A stretch of 64,000 bases of DNA from Proteobacteria bacterium DTSAM18 (GCA_028767165.1 JARACJ010000001.1:558001-622000), one strand, 5' to 3'. Positions 9,772 to 18,762 are shown, counted from the stretch's first letter. The notes: generated by a model not told the origin, from the letters alone. Numbers and translations: made by a program.

Positions 9772-10629
9772 TCAGGGAGTCTCGACAGTGGTGTCGTCTT
9801 CGGCGGCGGGCGTCTCGGAGGCCTCGGGAGCGGCCGGGACGGCGAAGCCCTCGAGACCGTCGACGATGGCCAGCACCTGCTCGGGCGTGGGGCGCACGGT
9901 GTCGTCGGCGCTGGCGTGGGACCAGCGGACGACGCCCTCGGAGTCGATCAGGAACATGGCGGGCACGACCTCGGCGGTGGAGAACGTCGGGGCGGCGGGC
10001 GTGACGACGCCGAGCTCGGGCTGTGCGTCGGTGGCCGTCTCGTCGGCCTGGCCGTCGGTGCCGGTCTGGCCGTCGGTGGCCGCCACCTGGGCCTCTGCGG
10101 GCTCGGGCATCTCGTCGACCTTGAACGCCTTGTGGGCCATGCCGTCGGGATCGGAGAGCAGGACGTAGGGGAGCTGGAGACCCTCACGGGCCTGGGCGAG
10201 CTGCTCGACGCTGTCGCCGCTGACGGCCACGGGGCGGATGCCTCGCTCCTGGAAGGCTTCGTAGGAAGCGCCCAGGGCCTGGAGCTGGTGGTTGCAGGTG
10301 GGCGACGCGGTACCCTTGGTGAAGACCAGGAGCACGGGGCCGCGGGTGTGCAGCTCGGACAGCACGAGCGGGGTGCCCGAGGCACCGTCGGCGACCGCGA
10401 AGGGAACCGGCTCACCCACGGGGGTGCCGACGCCCTCGGGCAGGGTGCCGAGCTGGTCGTCGGCCGGGGCGGTCGTGGCCATCGTGGGGGGAGCCTCGAC
10501 GGCCTCGGTCACCGCCTCCTGGGTGGTGGCGGTGGCGTCCTGGATGGCTTCGGTGGCGCTCTGGGGCGGACGGAAGCAGGCGACGGCGGTGAGGCCGATC
10601 AGCACGGCGAGGGGATGGATGGGGCGCAT
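9772..10629 (-). CDS. AhpC/TSA-type redoxin lipoprotein
   Basis: A 285-residue secreted lipoprotein. The signal peptide ends in a lipobox (LTAVAC), followed by an Ala/Thr/Glu-rich linker of about 40 residues and then a thioredoxin-fold peroxiredoxin-like domain (PVLLVFTKGTASPTCNHQL, VAVSGDSVEQL). The usual peroxidatic Thr-x-x-Cys context is altered: only one cysteine (in PTCNHQ) lies in the active-site loop. An acidic, repeat-like insertion (TDGQTGTDGQADE) interrupts the domain. It probably acts as a thiol peroxidase or thiol-disulfide protein at the membrane surface. GGAGG precedes ATG 10629. Confidence 0.82.
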   Translation of the reverse strand: MRPIHPLAVLIGLTAVACFRPPQSATEAIQDATATTQEAVTEAVEAPPTMATTAPADDQLGTLPEGVGTPVGEPVPFAVADGASGTPLVLSELHTRGPVLLVFTKGTASPTCNHQLQALGASYEAFQERGIRPVAVSGDSVEQLAQAREGLQLPYVLLSDPDGMAHKAFKVDEMPEPAEAQVAATDGQTGTDGQADETATDAQPELGVVTPAAPTFSTAEVVPAMFLIDSEGVVRWSHASADDTVRPTPEQVLAIVDGLEGFAVPAAPEASETPAAEDDTTVETP

Positions 10630-11024
10630 GGCAGTCCTCCATGGGGGTTGGGGGGATCTGGCGGCAGTGTACGCGGGGCGGGCGCGTCGTCGGGGAGGCT
10701 GACGATTCGTGGCCGGCGGGGGACATGGTGCTGCGGGTCGTCCCATGGGTGGGATTCTGTCATCCCCCGGGAGAAAAACCGACGCGTGGGGCGGAACCAT
10801 CCCGGGAGCGGAGGCGGGAGGTGCAGGATCCGACCCGTTGCGCCCGGTGGCGAACGGGATCGACCGGGTCGCGGGGGATGAGGGAAGGATGTCGCCGGGA
10901 CGCCGGCGGCGAGGATCGACGGGGAAGGCGGTGCCGGTCGATGGGGCGCCGGCGATGACATCCCGTGACATCATGAAGGACGGGGCCCGCGGGGCACGGT
11001 GCGCATCCGTGGGCGAGGACGGGG
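10630..11024. other. Intergenic stretch without a recognised gene
   Basis: About 395 bases separate the redoxin gene from hchA, both transcribed leftwards. The sequence is very GC-rich and reading frames through it are composition artefacts. It must hold the promoter of the redoxin gene and the end of the hchA transcript; I see no strong hairpin terminator. Confidence 0.4.
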
Positions 11025-11891
11025 TCAGGAGGCCTTGTCGCCCTGGTGCTGCAGCAGCGTCGTCGCGGCCAGCCTGCCGAGCTTGTCGGCGGCCGCCGGA
11101 CTGGCGCCCGTGATCAGCCTGCGGTCCACGTGGCAGGTGTCGTCACTCCTGGCGTTCACGATCCTCGCACCGTGGTCCCGCAGCCGGGCGCACAGGTGCC
11201 AGGGCATGGGGCCGGGCAGGTAGCCGATCAGGGGGAGCTTCTTGTCCACGGCGTCGGGGAACGCCGCCAGCTCGTAGCCGGCGTAGAGGAAGTCGTGGCC
11301 GTACAGCGTGGTGGCGAGCAGGGACGCCGGACCGTGGCAGATGCTGATCGTGTAGCGGTCGTGCTCGTGGAACCAGCGCAGCAGCGTGCCGACGTTCGGG
11401 TCGTCGGGAAGTCCCAGCATCGCGCCGTGTCCGCCGGGGATGAACACCGCGGCATACGCGTCGCCTTCCTCCTCGAGTGACGCGACCACGTCTCCGAGCG
11501 CCCGAGGGTGCTCCAGGCGGGCCTTCAGCTCGCCCAGCAGGCCCATGACCGCCGCGTCCCGGGTGGGCATCGCCCACTGCTCCAGGACGACGGGCTTGCC
11601 GCCGGGCGTCGCGATCTCGAACCCGAAGCCCGCACGCTGCAGGTGCAGCATGGGCACGAGCGCCTCGACGGGGTGGCTCCCCGTCGAGAACGCGCGTCCG
11701 TTGGCCATGGTCATGTTCTTCTGTTCCGAGAACAGGACCAGGATCCTCGAACGCTCGCCCGGGCTGGCCTCGTAGGAGACCGGCGCGTAGTCGGTGACGT
11801 CCGACGTCGCGAGCTTCAGGGCGAGCTTGGAGGGAGAGAAGGAGCCGTCCGGCTCTTCCTGGGGTGCGAGACCGAGCAGGGACTTGAGCAT
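11025..11891 (-). CDS. hchA: Hsp31-type chaperone/glyoxalase III (DJ-1 superfamily)
   Basis: The 288-residue protein is collinear with E. coli HchA (Hsp31, 283 residues), a DJ-1/PfpI-superfamily holdase chaperone that also acts as a glutathione-independent methylglyoxal glyoxalase. Conserved stretches are visible: STGSHPVEALVPM, the oxyanion-hole region FIPGGHGAMLGLP, the nucleophile elbow ISICHGPAS with the catalytic cysteine, and AFPDAVDKKLPLIGYLPG. It is cytoplasmic and protects against heat, acid and carbonyl stress. It lies downstream of the quinone-oxidoreductase-like gene on the same strand (42 nt gap), suggesting a stress/aldehyde-handling operon. Confidence 0.92.
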   Translation of the reverse strand: MLKSLLGLAPQEEPDGSFSPSKLALKLATSDVTDYAPVSYEASPGERSRILVLFSEQKNMTMANGRAFSTGSHPVEALVPMLHLQRAGFGFEIATPGGKPVVLEQWAMPTRDAAVMGLLGELKARLEHPRALGDVVASLEEEGDAYAAVFIPGGHGAMLGLPDDPNVGTLLRWFHEHDRYTISICHGPASLLATTLYGHDFLYAGYELAAFPDAVDKKLPLIGYLPGPMPWHLCARLRDHGARIVNARSDDTCHVDRRLITGASPAAADKLGRLAATTLLQHQGDKAS

Positions 11892-11933
11892 GTCTGGCTC
11901 CTGTGGTGTGGGGCGCCGTGACAGCGCTTCGGA

Positions 11934-12911
11934 TCAACCGTTGGGGTGCAGCAGCACCTTGCCGTTGCGACGTCCGGCCATGGAGTACCCGACCGCCTCG
12001 GAGACCTGATCCAGGGGGTAGACCTTGTCCACCGCCATTTTGAGCTGACCGCCGACGACCAGCGGGACGAGCGTGCCGAAGAGCGCCTGCAGATCCTCGC
12101 CGGTGGCCTTGTCGAACCACTCGGCCAGCCAGAAGCCCGTGACGGTGATCTGCTTGAAGATGAAGTCGGCGGGCGTGATGGAGGAGGGTGGCTGCACCAC
12201 CTGGCTGTAGATGACGAGGGTGCCGCCCATGCCGAGGGCGTCGATCAGCAGCTTGAGGTCGGGGCCGCCGACGGCGTCCAGGGCGAGCTTGATGGACGCG
12301 CCATCGGTGGCCTCGCTGATCCGCTCGACGAGGTTGTCGGTGCCGACGAGGACGACGTCCGCGCCGAGGGCCTTCAGGTCGTCGACGACCTCCTCACGGC
12401 GGACGATGTTGATGGTGCGCAGGCCGCGGGCCTTGGCCAGCTGGATGACGGCGGAGCCGACGGCGGAGTTCGCGGCGGTCTGCAGGACCCAGTCGCCCTC
12501 CTGCAGGTCGGCGTAGTTGTCGAGCATCAGCAGTGCGGTGGCCGGGCTCGAGACGAGCATCGCGAGCTGGTCGATGTCGCCGTCCGGGAGCGGGACGAAG
12601 GCCGCGGCGGGGCCGGTGACCTGCTGGGTCCAGGTAGCGCCCGAGGTGATGAACACGGTCGTGCCCACGGGAAGGTGGGTGACGCCCTCGCCGACCTCGA
12701 CCACGCGGCCGACGCCTTCGTCGCCGGGCGTGGCGGGCAGGTCGTAGGACTTGCCGTACAGGCCCATGATCTGCATGACGTTCGCGTTGTGGACGGGCGC
12801 GGAGAGGACCTCGACGCGGACCTCGCCAGGGCCGGGGGGCCGGGCATCGGCCTCCACCACTTCGAGGACTTCCACGGGGTTGCCGAGCTGCTTGTAGATC
12901 GCCTTCTTCAT
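11934..12911 (-). CDS. Zinc-type dehydrogenase, enoyl reductase/quinone oxidoreductase-like
   Basis: The 325-residue protein belongs to the medium-chain dehydrogenase/reductase superfamily, close to the trans-2-enoyl-CoA (MECR/ETR) branch. It has an N-terminal GroES-like domain (PGPGEVRVEVLSAPVHNANVMQI, PGDEGVGRVVEVG) and a Rossmann domain with a diverged AxxxxVG motif (AANSAVGSAVIQLA). No structural zinc cysteines are present, as in that branch. ATG 12911 has GGAGG 5 nt upstream. It is divergent from the LysR gene that starts at 13023, and probably its target, and is followed by hchA. Confidence 0.87.
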   Translation of the reverse strand: MKKAIYKQLGNPVEVLEVVEADARPPGPGEVRVEVLSAPVHNANVMQIMGLYGKSYDLPATPGDEGVGRVVEVGEGVTHLPVGTTVFITSGATWTQQVTGPAAAFVPLPDGDIDQLAMLVSSPATALLMLDNYADLQEGDWVLQTAANSAVGSAVIQLAKARGLRTINIVRREEVVDDLKALGADVVLVGTDNLVERISEATDGASIKLALDAVGGPDLKLLIDALGMGGTLVIYSQVVQPPSSITPADFIFKQITVTGFWLAEWFDKATGEDLQALFGTLVPLVVGGQLKMAVDKVYPLDQVSEAVGYSMAGRRNGKVLLHPNG

Positions 12912-13022
12912 CGGATCCTCCATCGTTGCTTGTTCCGGGTTAATGTGACGATGCATTGGCCACAATCGTGGTTGAAGCAGTTCGGAATTGCGAAAATCGC
13001 AACAATCGCGAGAAGGATTCCC

Positions 13023-13931
13023 ATGGACAAGCTTCAGGCCATCCGCTTCTTCCTCAAGCTCGGCGAAACGCTCAGCTTCAAGAGCACGGCTGCGCACTTC
13101 GGGGTGCCCCCCTCCACGGTCTCGCGATCGATCAAGGCGCTCGAAGCGGATCTCGGCGTCAGCCTGGTCGAGCGAACCACGCGGCAGGTCCGCCTTACCG
13201 AGACAGGGGACTGGTACCGCAGCGAGGTGGCCGCTCCGCTGCGGGCGTTGGTGGCTGCCGACGAGCTGGCGGGGGCCCACTCCCGTGAGCCCACGGGCAC
13301 GGTGCGGCTCACGTCCCTGCCGGGCTACGGCGAGATGCGCCTGTTCTCCGTGCTCGAGCGGTTTCGCTTGGCGTACCCGCACATCGTCTGCGACGTGGAG
13401 CTCACCGATCGCTACCTGGACCTGTCGACGGGCGACATCGACATCGCACTGCGCGCCACGGCCGACCCGCCGGACTACCTGGTGGCCAGGCGCCTGCACA
13501 CCCACCGGTTCGTGCTGGTGGGCGCGCCTGCCTACTTCGCCGAACACGGCAGGCCCACCACCGTCGCGCAGGTGGAGCACCACGCGGCGATCGGGTACCG
13601 CGGTCCCCGTGGCGTCGTTCCGTGGCTCGGGGCGCGCCCAGGTGGCGAGGTGGTGCAGGTGCCGCGCAGGCTCGTGCTGGTCACCAACCACGGCCAGATG
13701 ATGGTCCAGGCCACGCTGGCGGGAGAGGGGCTCGCGCTGCTGCCGCTGTGGGCCATCTCCGAGGCCCTTGCACAGGGCACCCTCGAGCAGGTCGAGCTGC
13801 AGGACGCCCGTGTCGTGGCGTCGACGGGTGCCGAGATGAGCCTGTTCCTGCTGTTCCACCCCGAGAAGGCGAGGCTCGGCAAGGTGCGGGCGATGGTGGA
13901 CTTCCTCACGGAGGCGCTTGGGGAGGGGTGA
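13023..13931 (+). CDS. LysR-family transcriptional regulator
   Basis: The 302-residue protein has the standard LysR layout: N-terminal winged HTH (FFLKLGETLSFKSTAAHFG, then PSTVSRSIKALEADLGVSL) and a C-terminal periplasmic-binding-protein-like effector domain. It resembles the subgroup that regulates divergent oxidoreductase genes. The 111-nt gap to the divergent dehydrogenase gene contains an A/T-rich segment (about 12955-13015), where its binding site would be expected. I infer that it controls the dehydrogenase-hchA operon and its own gene in response to an electrophile or related ligand. Confidence 0.92.
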   Translation: MDKLQAIRFFLKLGETLSFKSTAAHFGVPPSTVSRSIKALEADLGVSLVERTTRQVRLTETGDWYRSEVAAPLRALVAADELAGAHSREPTGTVRLTSLPGYGEMRLFSVLERFRLAYPHIVCDVELTDRYLDLSTGDIDIALRATADPPDYLVARRLHTHRFVLVGAPAYFAEHGRPTTVAQVEHHAAIGYRGPRGVVPWLGARPGGEVVQVPRRLVLVTNHGQMMVQATLAGEGLALLPLWAISEALAQGTLEQVELQDARVVASTGAEMSLFLLFHPEKARLGKVRAMVDFLTEALGEG

Positions 13932-14101
13932 GGGGGCCGGTCGGTCCGTGAGGACGCCGTCTCCGATCAGGAGCCGACCCGCCTGTCAGGGCTTCTACCA
14001 GCACGCAAGGACGTCGAGGCGCCGGGACCGTATGGAGTCCCGCAGGAGCCAGGACCGTCCACCCGACGGTGGACGACGGACTGGTGCAGGAAGGAGCGAG
14101 C

Positions 14102-14779
14102 ATGTCGGGCGTGAGCGTGGTGATGATCGGCGCGACCGGCGCGGTGGGCACCGAGGTCGTGAAGCAGCTCCTGCAGATGGATGTCGAGCGGCTCACGCTG
14201 TTCGGACGACGCCGGGTCGAGGACATCGACCCGCCCGCCAGCGTGGAGCAACATGTCGTCTACGTGCTCGGAGAGGCGCCCTACGAGGGGCTGCTGGGCG
14301 AGCACGACGTGGCGATCTGCACCCTCGGCGTGGGGGAGCCCTCGAAGGTCCCCAAGGAGCAGTTCGTCGCGATCGACAAGGACGCCGTCCTGACCTTCGC
14401 CAGGGCGTGTCGCGACGCGGGCGTCCGTCACTTCCAGCTGTTGAGCTCGGTGGGGGCGGACGCAAGCAGCAGATCCTTCTACCTGCGCACCAAGGGAGAG
14501 CTCGAAGACGGCCTGCGGGCGCTGGGGTTTCCGCGGCTGAGCCTGTTCCACCCCTCCATGATCCTCACGCCCACCAACCGCTACGGGTTCACGCAGGCGG
14601 TCGTGCTCAAGGTCTGGCCGCTGCTGAGCAAGGCGATGGTCGGCTCGCTGCAGAAGTACCGGGGCGTGGGGGTGGAGCGGCTCGGGGCGGCGATGGCACA
14701 CAACAGCGTGACGTCGGGGCAGGGCGAGGAGGTGCTCGAGTGGCAGCAGTTCGAGGCGTTGAACGCACACGCGGGATGA
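14102..14779 (+). CDS. NAD(P)-binding Rossmann protein (atypical SDR, TIP30/YraR-like)
   Basis: The 225-residue protein opens with a dinucleotide-binding motif (VVMIGATGAVG) and has the strand-helix order of atypical short-chain dehydrogenases of the HTATIP2/TIP30 type, including HFQLLSSVGADASSRSFYLRTKGELE, where a Tyr-x3-Lys-like YLRTK sits at the expected place. GGAAGGAG lies before ATG 14102. The enzymatic substrate is not known for most relatives; some act as redox-sensing NADPH-binding proteins. It stands alone after the LysR gene. Confidence 0.85.
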   Translation: MSGVSVVMIGATGAVGTEVVKQLLQMDVERLTLFGRRRVEDIDPPASVEQHVVYVLGEAPYEGLLGEHDVAICTLGVGEPSKVPKEQFVAIDKDAVLTFARACRDAGVRHFQLLSSVGADASSRSFYLRTKGELEDGLRALGFPRLSLFHPSMILTPTNRYGFTQAVVLKVWPLLSKAMVGSLQKYRGVGVERLGAAMAHNSVTSGQGEEVLEWQQFEALNAHAG

Positions 14780-14978
14780 GTGGGGCGGGTCCTTCCGGCC
14801 GAGGAACTCCGCGGAGGTGACGGGCCGGATGCACATGCCTCGTGGAGCTGGCGCCGAGCGGTGGAGCCAGTCCGAGTGCGGGGGCCTCGGGTTCCGCTCG
14901 GCCGCACATGGAGGAGGACGGCACCCTGGTATGGTCTGACCAGGGGCCGACGAACCCGGTCTCGGGAGGACACCCGCG

Positions 14979-15371
14979 ATGATTGCCCATACCCAGCTCC
15001 ACGTGAGCGACTACGACCGCTCCAAGGCCTTCTACACCAAGGTCCTCGCGACCCTCGGCTACGTCCAGAACATGGAATACGGCGAAGCGGTGGGCTTCCA
15101 TGACGGCAGGAACACCGACCTGTGGGTGGTGAAGCGGGAGCTCGTGCCGACCCACCTGGCCTTCCAGGCGAAGAGCGCGGAGGAGGTGCAGGCGTTCCAC
15201 CGGGTGGCGCTGCAGGAGGGCGCCACCGACAACGGGGCGCCCGGCTACCGCGAGCAGTACTGGCCCGGCTACTACGCGGCGTATGTGCTCGATGCCGATG
15301 GGCACAACATCGAGGCGGTGTGGTTCGACTGGGACAAGGCGGGGGAGGCGGCGCCTGGTGGGGAAGGCTGA
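14979..15371 (+). CDS. VOC family (glyoxalase/bleomycin-resistance fold) protein
   Basis: The 130-residue protein has the paired beta-alpha-beta-beta-beta modules of the vicinal oxygen chelate superfamily, starting AHTQLHVSDYDRSKAFYTKVL with a metal-ligand His. A second module includes a His (THLAFQA), and a terminal DADGHNIEAVWFD supplies the Glu ligand. It is short and single-domain, like many glyoxalase-I-like or dioxygenase-like VOC proteins that dimerise to form two metal sites. Its substrate is unknown. GGGAGG lies upstream of the ATG. Confidence 0.88.
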   Translation: MIAHTQLHVSDYDRSKAFYTKVLATLGYVQNMEYGEAVGFHDGRNTDLWVVKRELVPTHLAFQAKSAEEVQAFHRVALQEGATDNGAPGYREQYWPGYYAAYVLDADGHNIEAVWFDWDKAGEAAPGGEG

Positions 15372-15408
15372 CCGGGGCTGGGCCCAGACGACCCTGCAGG
15401 CACGCGGG

Positions 15409-15981
15409 TCAGCTGGAGCCCAGAAGCTCGCAGACCATCCCGGCCAGCATCTCCACCACCTCATCACGCCCCCCGGGCAAGGCCTTGTGGCTGATCGAAT
15501 AGCCGTCGATGTACGGGAGCAGAAGGGACGTCGCGCGTCGGGCCCGGTCTTCACCACAGGGACGCCACAGTTCGGTGAGCGCCTCGGACATCCTGGCGTA
15601 GTAGTCGTCCACCTGCTGCTCGACGGCGCCGTCCCGCGTCGAGACCGCCCACATCTCCCGGAAGATGAGGCACGCGTCACTGATCTGCTCGGCGTCCTGC
15701 AGCAGGCCCCTCACGAAGGTGCGCACGGCTTCGGGCTCGCCTCTGTCGAGTCCGGGCTCCATCAGCGCGGTCGCGGCGACGTCGTGCACGCCGAAGTAGT
15801 GCTCGGCGGTGTACGCGAGGAGCAGGTGCTTGCTCTTGAAGTGGTACTGCAGGTTTCCGAGGCTGATGCCGGCGGTCTGGGCGACCTGCCGCATGGTCAG
15901 GCCGTCCATGCCGGTCTTCCGGAGGAGTTGAAGGGTCGCCGCGGCGATCCGTTGCTTCGTGTCCGTGTGTTCCCTGGGCAC
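15409..15981 (-). CDS. TetR/AcrR-family repressor
   Basis: The 190-residue protein has an N-terminal TetR HTH (TKQRIAAATLQLLRKTG, then TMRQVAQTAGISLGNLQYHFKSK) and a helical ligand-binding C-terminal half. It starts with GTG. It is encoded 52 nt downstream of a dehydrogenase gene on the same strand, which is the arrangement of an autoregulated operon. The palindromes at 17051-17089, upstream of that dehydrogenase, are its likely operators. The inducer is probably a substrate or inhibitor handled by the dehydrogenase. Confidence 0.92.
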   Translation of the reverse strand: MPREHTDTKQRIAAATLQLLRKTGMDGLTMRQVAQTAGISLGNLQYHFKSKHLLLAYTAEHYFGVHDVAATALMEPGLDRGEPEAVRTFVRGLLQDAEQISDACLIFREMWAVSTRDGAVEQQVDDYYARMSEALTELWRPCGEDRARRATSLLLPYIDGYSISHKALPGGRDEVVEMLAGMVCELLGSS

Positions 15982-16033
15982 CTTGCGCTCGCTCCCGTGG
16001 TGGCGTCGTCCGACGATCAGGCCAGGGACCGTA

Positions 16034-17002
16034 TCACGCTGTCAGCGGTGCCTCGAAGGACAGCACGGTGCGACCCAGGCGTCCGCGCTGGTGGCTGCGG
16101 GCGACGGCATCCCTCCACTGGTCGAGGGGAAACACCTGGTCCGTCACGGTCGACAGGATGCCTTCGTCGACCCAGCCGGCGAGCTCCTCCAGTCCTTCGG
16201 TGCTGCCCCGGTCGACCATCAGGTAGGCGGCGTGGCGGGACAGCAGGATGTCGAGCGCGTTTCGGACCGGGTCTGCTGGGACGAAGACGCCGTCCGAGGT
16301 GAGCAGGTGCCGCACATCCTTCAGTGACCTGGTGTTCGAGAAGTCCAGAATGGCGTGGAAGGGACCCTTCATGTCGGTGATGGGTGTCTGGCGGTAGTCG
16401 ACGGTGTGGGAGGCACCGAGCTGACGCAGGCGGTCATGGTGCGCTTGGGAGGCCACGGCAGTGACGGTCGCGCCCAGGTGCTTCGCGATCTGGACGGTCA
16501 ACACGCCGACCCCTCCCGTCGCACCGAGCACCAGGACGTCCTGGCCTGGCTTCACCTTCGCGACGTCCCGAAGCGCCGTGAGTGCCGTGAGCCCGCTCAT
16601 GGGGAGGGTCGAGGCCTCCGCCGGGCTCACGCTGGCAGGCACGCGGCTGAGGTAGGCCTCCGGAATCGAGACGTACTCGGCGTGGGGCCGAGCGCCGCTG
16701 TACATGTTGATGTAGCCCATCACGGCGTCGCCCTCGCGGAACGCGGCGCCGTCGCTGGCGACCACGCCGGCGAACTCGAGGCCGGTCTTCACGGGGCCCC
16801 GGGCGCCGGACAGGAACATCACCGTCCGCATGAGGGCCAGCTGGGCGAGCTCGAATTCGTGGCTGTTGACGGTGCTGTGGGTGACCCGCACGAGGACCTC
16901 ACCCTTCTTCACATGGGGAAGGGGCAGGCCGTCCTCGAGCTGGACGAGGAGATCGGTCTTCGGGCGGAAGGCGAGTCCGCACATGGTGGCTGGGATCGAC
17001 AT
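16034..17002 (-). CDS. NAD(P)-dependent medium-chain dehydrogenase (quinone-reductase type)
   Basis: The 322-residue protein is an MDR-family enzyme with a GroES-like N-terminal domain (GEVLVRVTHSTVNSHEF, TGLEFAGVVASDG) and a nucleotide-binding motif VLGATGGVGVLTVQIAK. No structural zinc cysteines are seen, pointing to the zeta-crystallin/quinone oxidoreductase branch or to enzymes close to RTN4IP1. I start at ATG 17002 because GGAGG lies six bases upstream; ATG 17008 is too close to it. It is the first gene of an operon with the tetR gene at 15409-15981. Confidence 0.88.
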   Translation of the reverse strand: MSIPATMCGLAFRPKTDLLVQLEDGLPLPHVKKGEVLVRVTHSTVNSHEFELAQLALMRTVMFLSGARGPVKTGLEFAGVVASDGAAFREGDAVMGYINMYSGARPHAEYVSIPEAYLSRVPASVSPAEASTLPMSGLTALTALRDVAKVKPGQDVLVLGATGGVGVLTVQIAKHLGATVTAVASQAHHDRLRQLGASHTVDYRQTPITDMKGPFHAILDFSNTRSLKDVRHLLTSDGVFVPADPVRNALDILLSRHAAYLMVDRGSTEGLEELAGWVDEGILSTVTDQVFPLDQWRDAVARSHQRGRLGRTVLSFEAPLTA

Positions 17003-17050
17003 GGGCATCCCTCCTCTGTTCGGCCAGGCGTGGCCGGGGGAGAGGTGGGA

Positions 17051-17089
17051 TAGGTCATATGACCTACTGTGTGTAGGTCATGTGACCTA
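17051..17089. promoter_or_regulatory. Two tandem palindromic operators upstream of the dehydrogenase-tetR operon
   Basis: TAGGTCATATGACCTA at 17051-17066 is a perfect 16-bp palindrome, and TAGGTCATGTGACCTA at 17074-17089 is the same sequence with one change. Their centres are 23 bp apart, about two helical turns. They lie 49-87 nt upstream of the dehydrogenase start, where a repressor would cover the promoter. The size and symmetry suit a TetR dimer, so the product of the second gene of the operon is the obvious binder (inference). Confidence 0.8.
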
Positions 17090-17301
17090 TGGTGACGAAG
17101 CAGGCGGAGGGATGCCCGTGGCCAGTGGTTCGACGGTCGTTTCGGTAGGGGGAGGGCGTCCATGGCGAAGGTCGTGGAGACCACGATCACGACCGTGGCG
17201 GCGTTGTGGTTGTGGCGGGGTGGCGAGCCTGTGGGGTGAGGCCGGGTAGCGGGAAGGGTGTCCCGCATTGCGACCGTGCACACCCGTCCCGCCCGTTCCA
17301 C

Positions 17302-18762
17302 TCACCCCGCCGCGACGGTGAAGCGGTCCCGGTGGACCCGCGGGTGCTCCGCCTCGTCGAGCAGCGCCACCGCCAGATCCTCCATGGAGATCCGAGACCG
17401 GCCGTGGTCATCGAGCAGCAGGGTGTGGGTGCCGCGGGTGTAGCTGCCGGTGCGCTCGCCCGGCTCGAGCTGCAGGGGCGGACACAGGTAGGCCCAGTCG
17501 ACCTCGGCCTCGTTCGCGACGAGGCGGTACTGCAGCGCGCTCGCCTGGGCGATGGCCAGGATGGAGGCGGGCAGGAGCGCAGGGTCGTCGACGACCTGGT
17601 GGGCCTGCCCGGGGACGTCGAGCACGGCCGCGCCCCCGGACACCAACAGGCGTGCGCCCGTGGACCGCATGCCCCCGAGGATGCCGCGCGTCGTGGCCAC
17701 GGTCGTGTCGGGGGCGTCGGGGATCGGTCGGGTCGCGTCGATCACGACGTCCTGCGCCGAGGCGAGCCGTTCGATGGCGGTGGGGTCCGCGGCGTCGACC
17801 ACCTCCACGATGGCGCCTCCGGGAAGGTGGGACCGCTGGGACTCCTTGCGGACCACGCCGGTGACCACGTGGCCACGCTGCAGGGCCTCGGACACGACCC
17901 GGCTGCCCACCCGTCCCGCGGCCCCGAGCACGGCGATCCGCAGGGGGCGCCTGTCGGTGTCGCGGACGGCCGCCAGGTGGCGTGCGAAGGACCGCTCCAC
18001 CTGCCGACGTCCGTCGCCGAGGATCTCGAGGTCCCAGGCGTAGCCGAACACGTCCTGGTAGTCGAAGGGGGCGAGCCGTTCGCGCATGGCGACGACGTCC
18101 GCCGTGCGCATGGGCACCATGTTCGGGTAGCTGTACATGAAGGCGACGTGCCGACGGTCGCGGGCCACCTGCAGGGCGTCACCGGCGAACAGGGCGCCTC
18201 CGGGACGTGGGCCGCGCCGCCAGTGGAGCGCCGTACTCCCGGGGAAGTGCCCGCCGCAGCGGATGAGGGTCACGTCGTCCGACAGGCGCAGGGTGTCGCC
18301 GGACCACAGCTCGATGCGGGGATCGGGCCGCTGGATCCAGCCCCGGTCTGCCTCGTGCAACAGGATGGGGACGCCGCCGAGCGCCTCGCTCCACGCCACC
18401 ATCGAGGCATGGAAGTGGGGGTGGGACACGATGATCCGGTCGACGCCGCCACGGGCCCGCAGGGCCGCCACGGCCTCTTCGGTCACCATGCGAAGGGCTT
18501 CCCACAGCAGGTTGCCGGCGTCGGTGGGCAGCAGGAAGGCGCGCTGACCGATGGCGAACGCCGGCGTCACCTCGAGGGCCAGGAGCCCGTGCGTCTCCTC
18601 GAGCCGGATGTCGTGTCGTGCGTCGAGCGCGTCGAGGGTGGTCCAGCGCTGGCCGCCGGCACCGACGTACTGGCGCTCGTCGGCGCAGATGAGGCAGGTG
18701 TCGGGAGGCGTGGGGGAGGGGGCGTGCTGGGTGCCGCAGGTCTCACAGATCCAGGGGGTCAT
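17302..18762 (-). CDS. Fusion of metallo-beta-lactamase fold and NAD(P)-binding domain
   Basis: The 486-residue protein has two domains. Residues 1 to about 275 form a metallo-beta-lactamase-like hydrolase preceded by a small Cys pair (CETCGTQHA, CLIC) that looks like a zinc knuckle. Its metal motif reads SHPHFHASM in place of HxHxDH, followed by GGHFPGST and FAGDAL. Residues 285-486 form an NmrA/YwnB-like Rossmann domain (IAVLGAAGRVGSRVV, ASALQYRLVANEAEVDWAYLCPP). Each half is normally a separate protein. Fusion suggests coupled hydrolysis and redox on one metabolite. It is divergent from a LysR gene, which probably regulates it. Confidence 0.85.
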   Translation of the reverse strand: MTPWICETCGTQHAPSPTPPDTCLICADERQYVGAGGQRWTTLDALDARHDIRLEETHGLLALEVTPAFAIGQRAFLLPTDAGNLLWEALRMVTEEAVAALRARGGVDRIIVSHPHFHASMVAWSEALGGVPILLHEADRGWIQRPDPRIELWSGDTLRLSDDVTLIRCGGHFPGSTALHWRRGPRPGGALFAGDALQVARDRRHVAFMYSYPNMVPMRTADVVAMRERLAPFDYQDVFGYAWDLEILGDGRRQVERSFARHLAAVRDTDRRPLRIAVLGAAGRVGSRVVSEALQRGHVVTGVVRKESQRSHLPGGAIVEVVDAADPTAIERLASAQDVVIDATRPIPDAPDTTVATTRGILGGMRSTGARLLVSGGAAVLDVPGQAHQVVDDPALLPASILAIAQASALQYRLVANEAEVDWAYLCPPLQLEPGERTGSYTRGTHTLLLDDHGRSRISMEDLAVALLDEAEHPRVHRDRFTVAAG

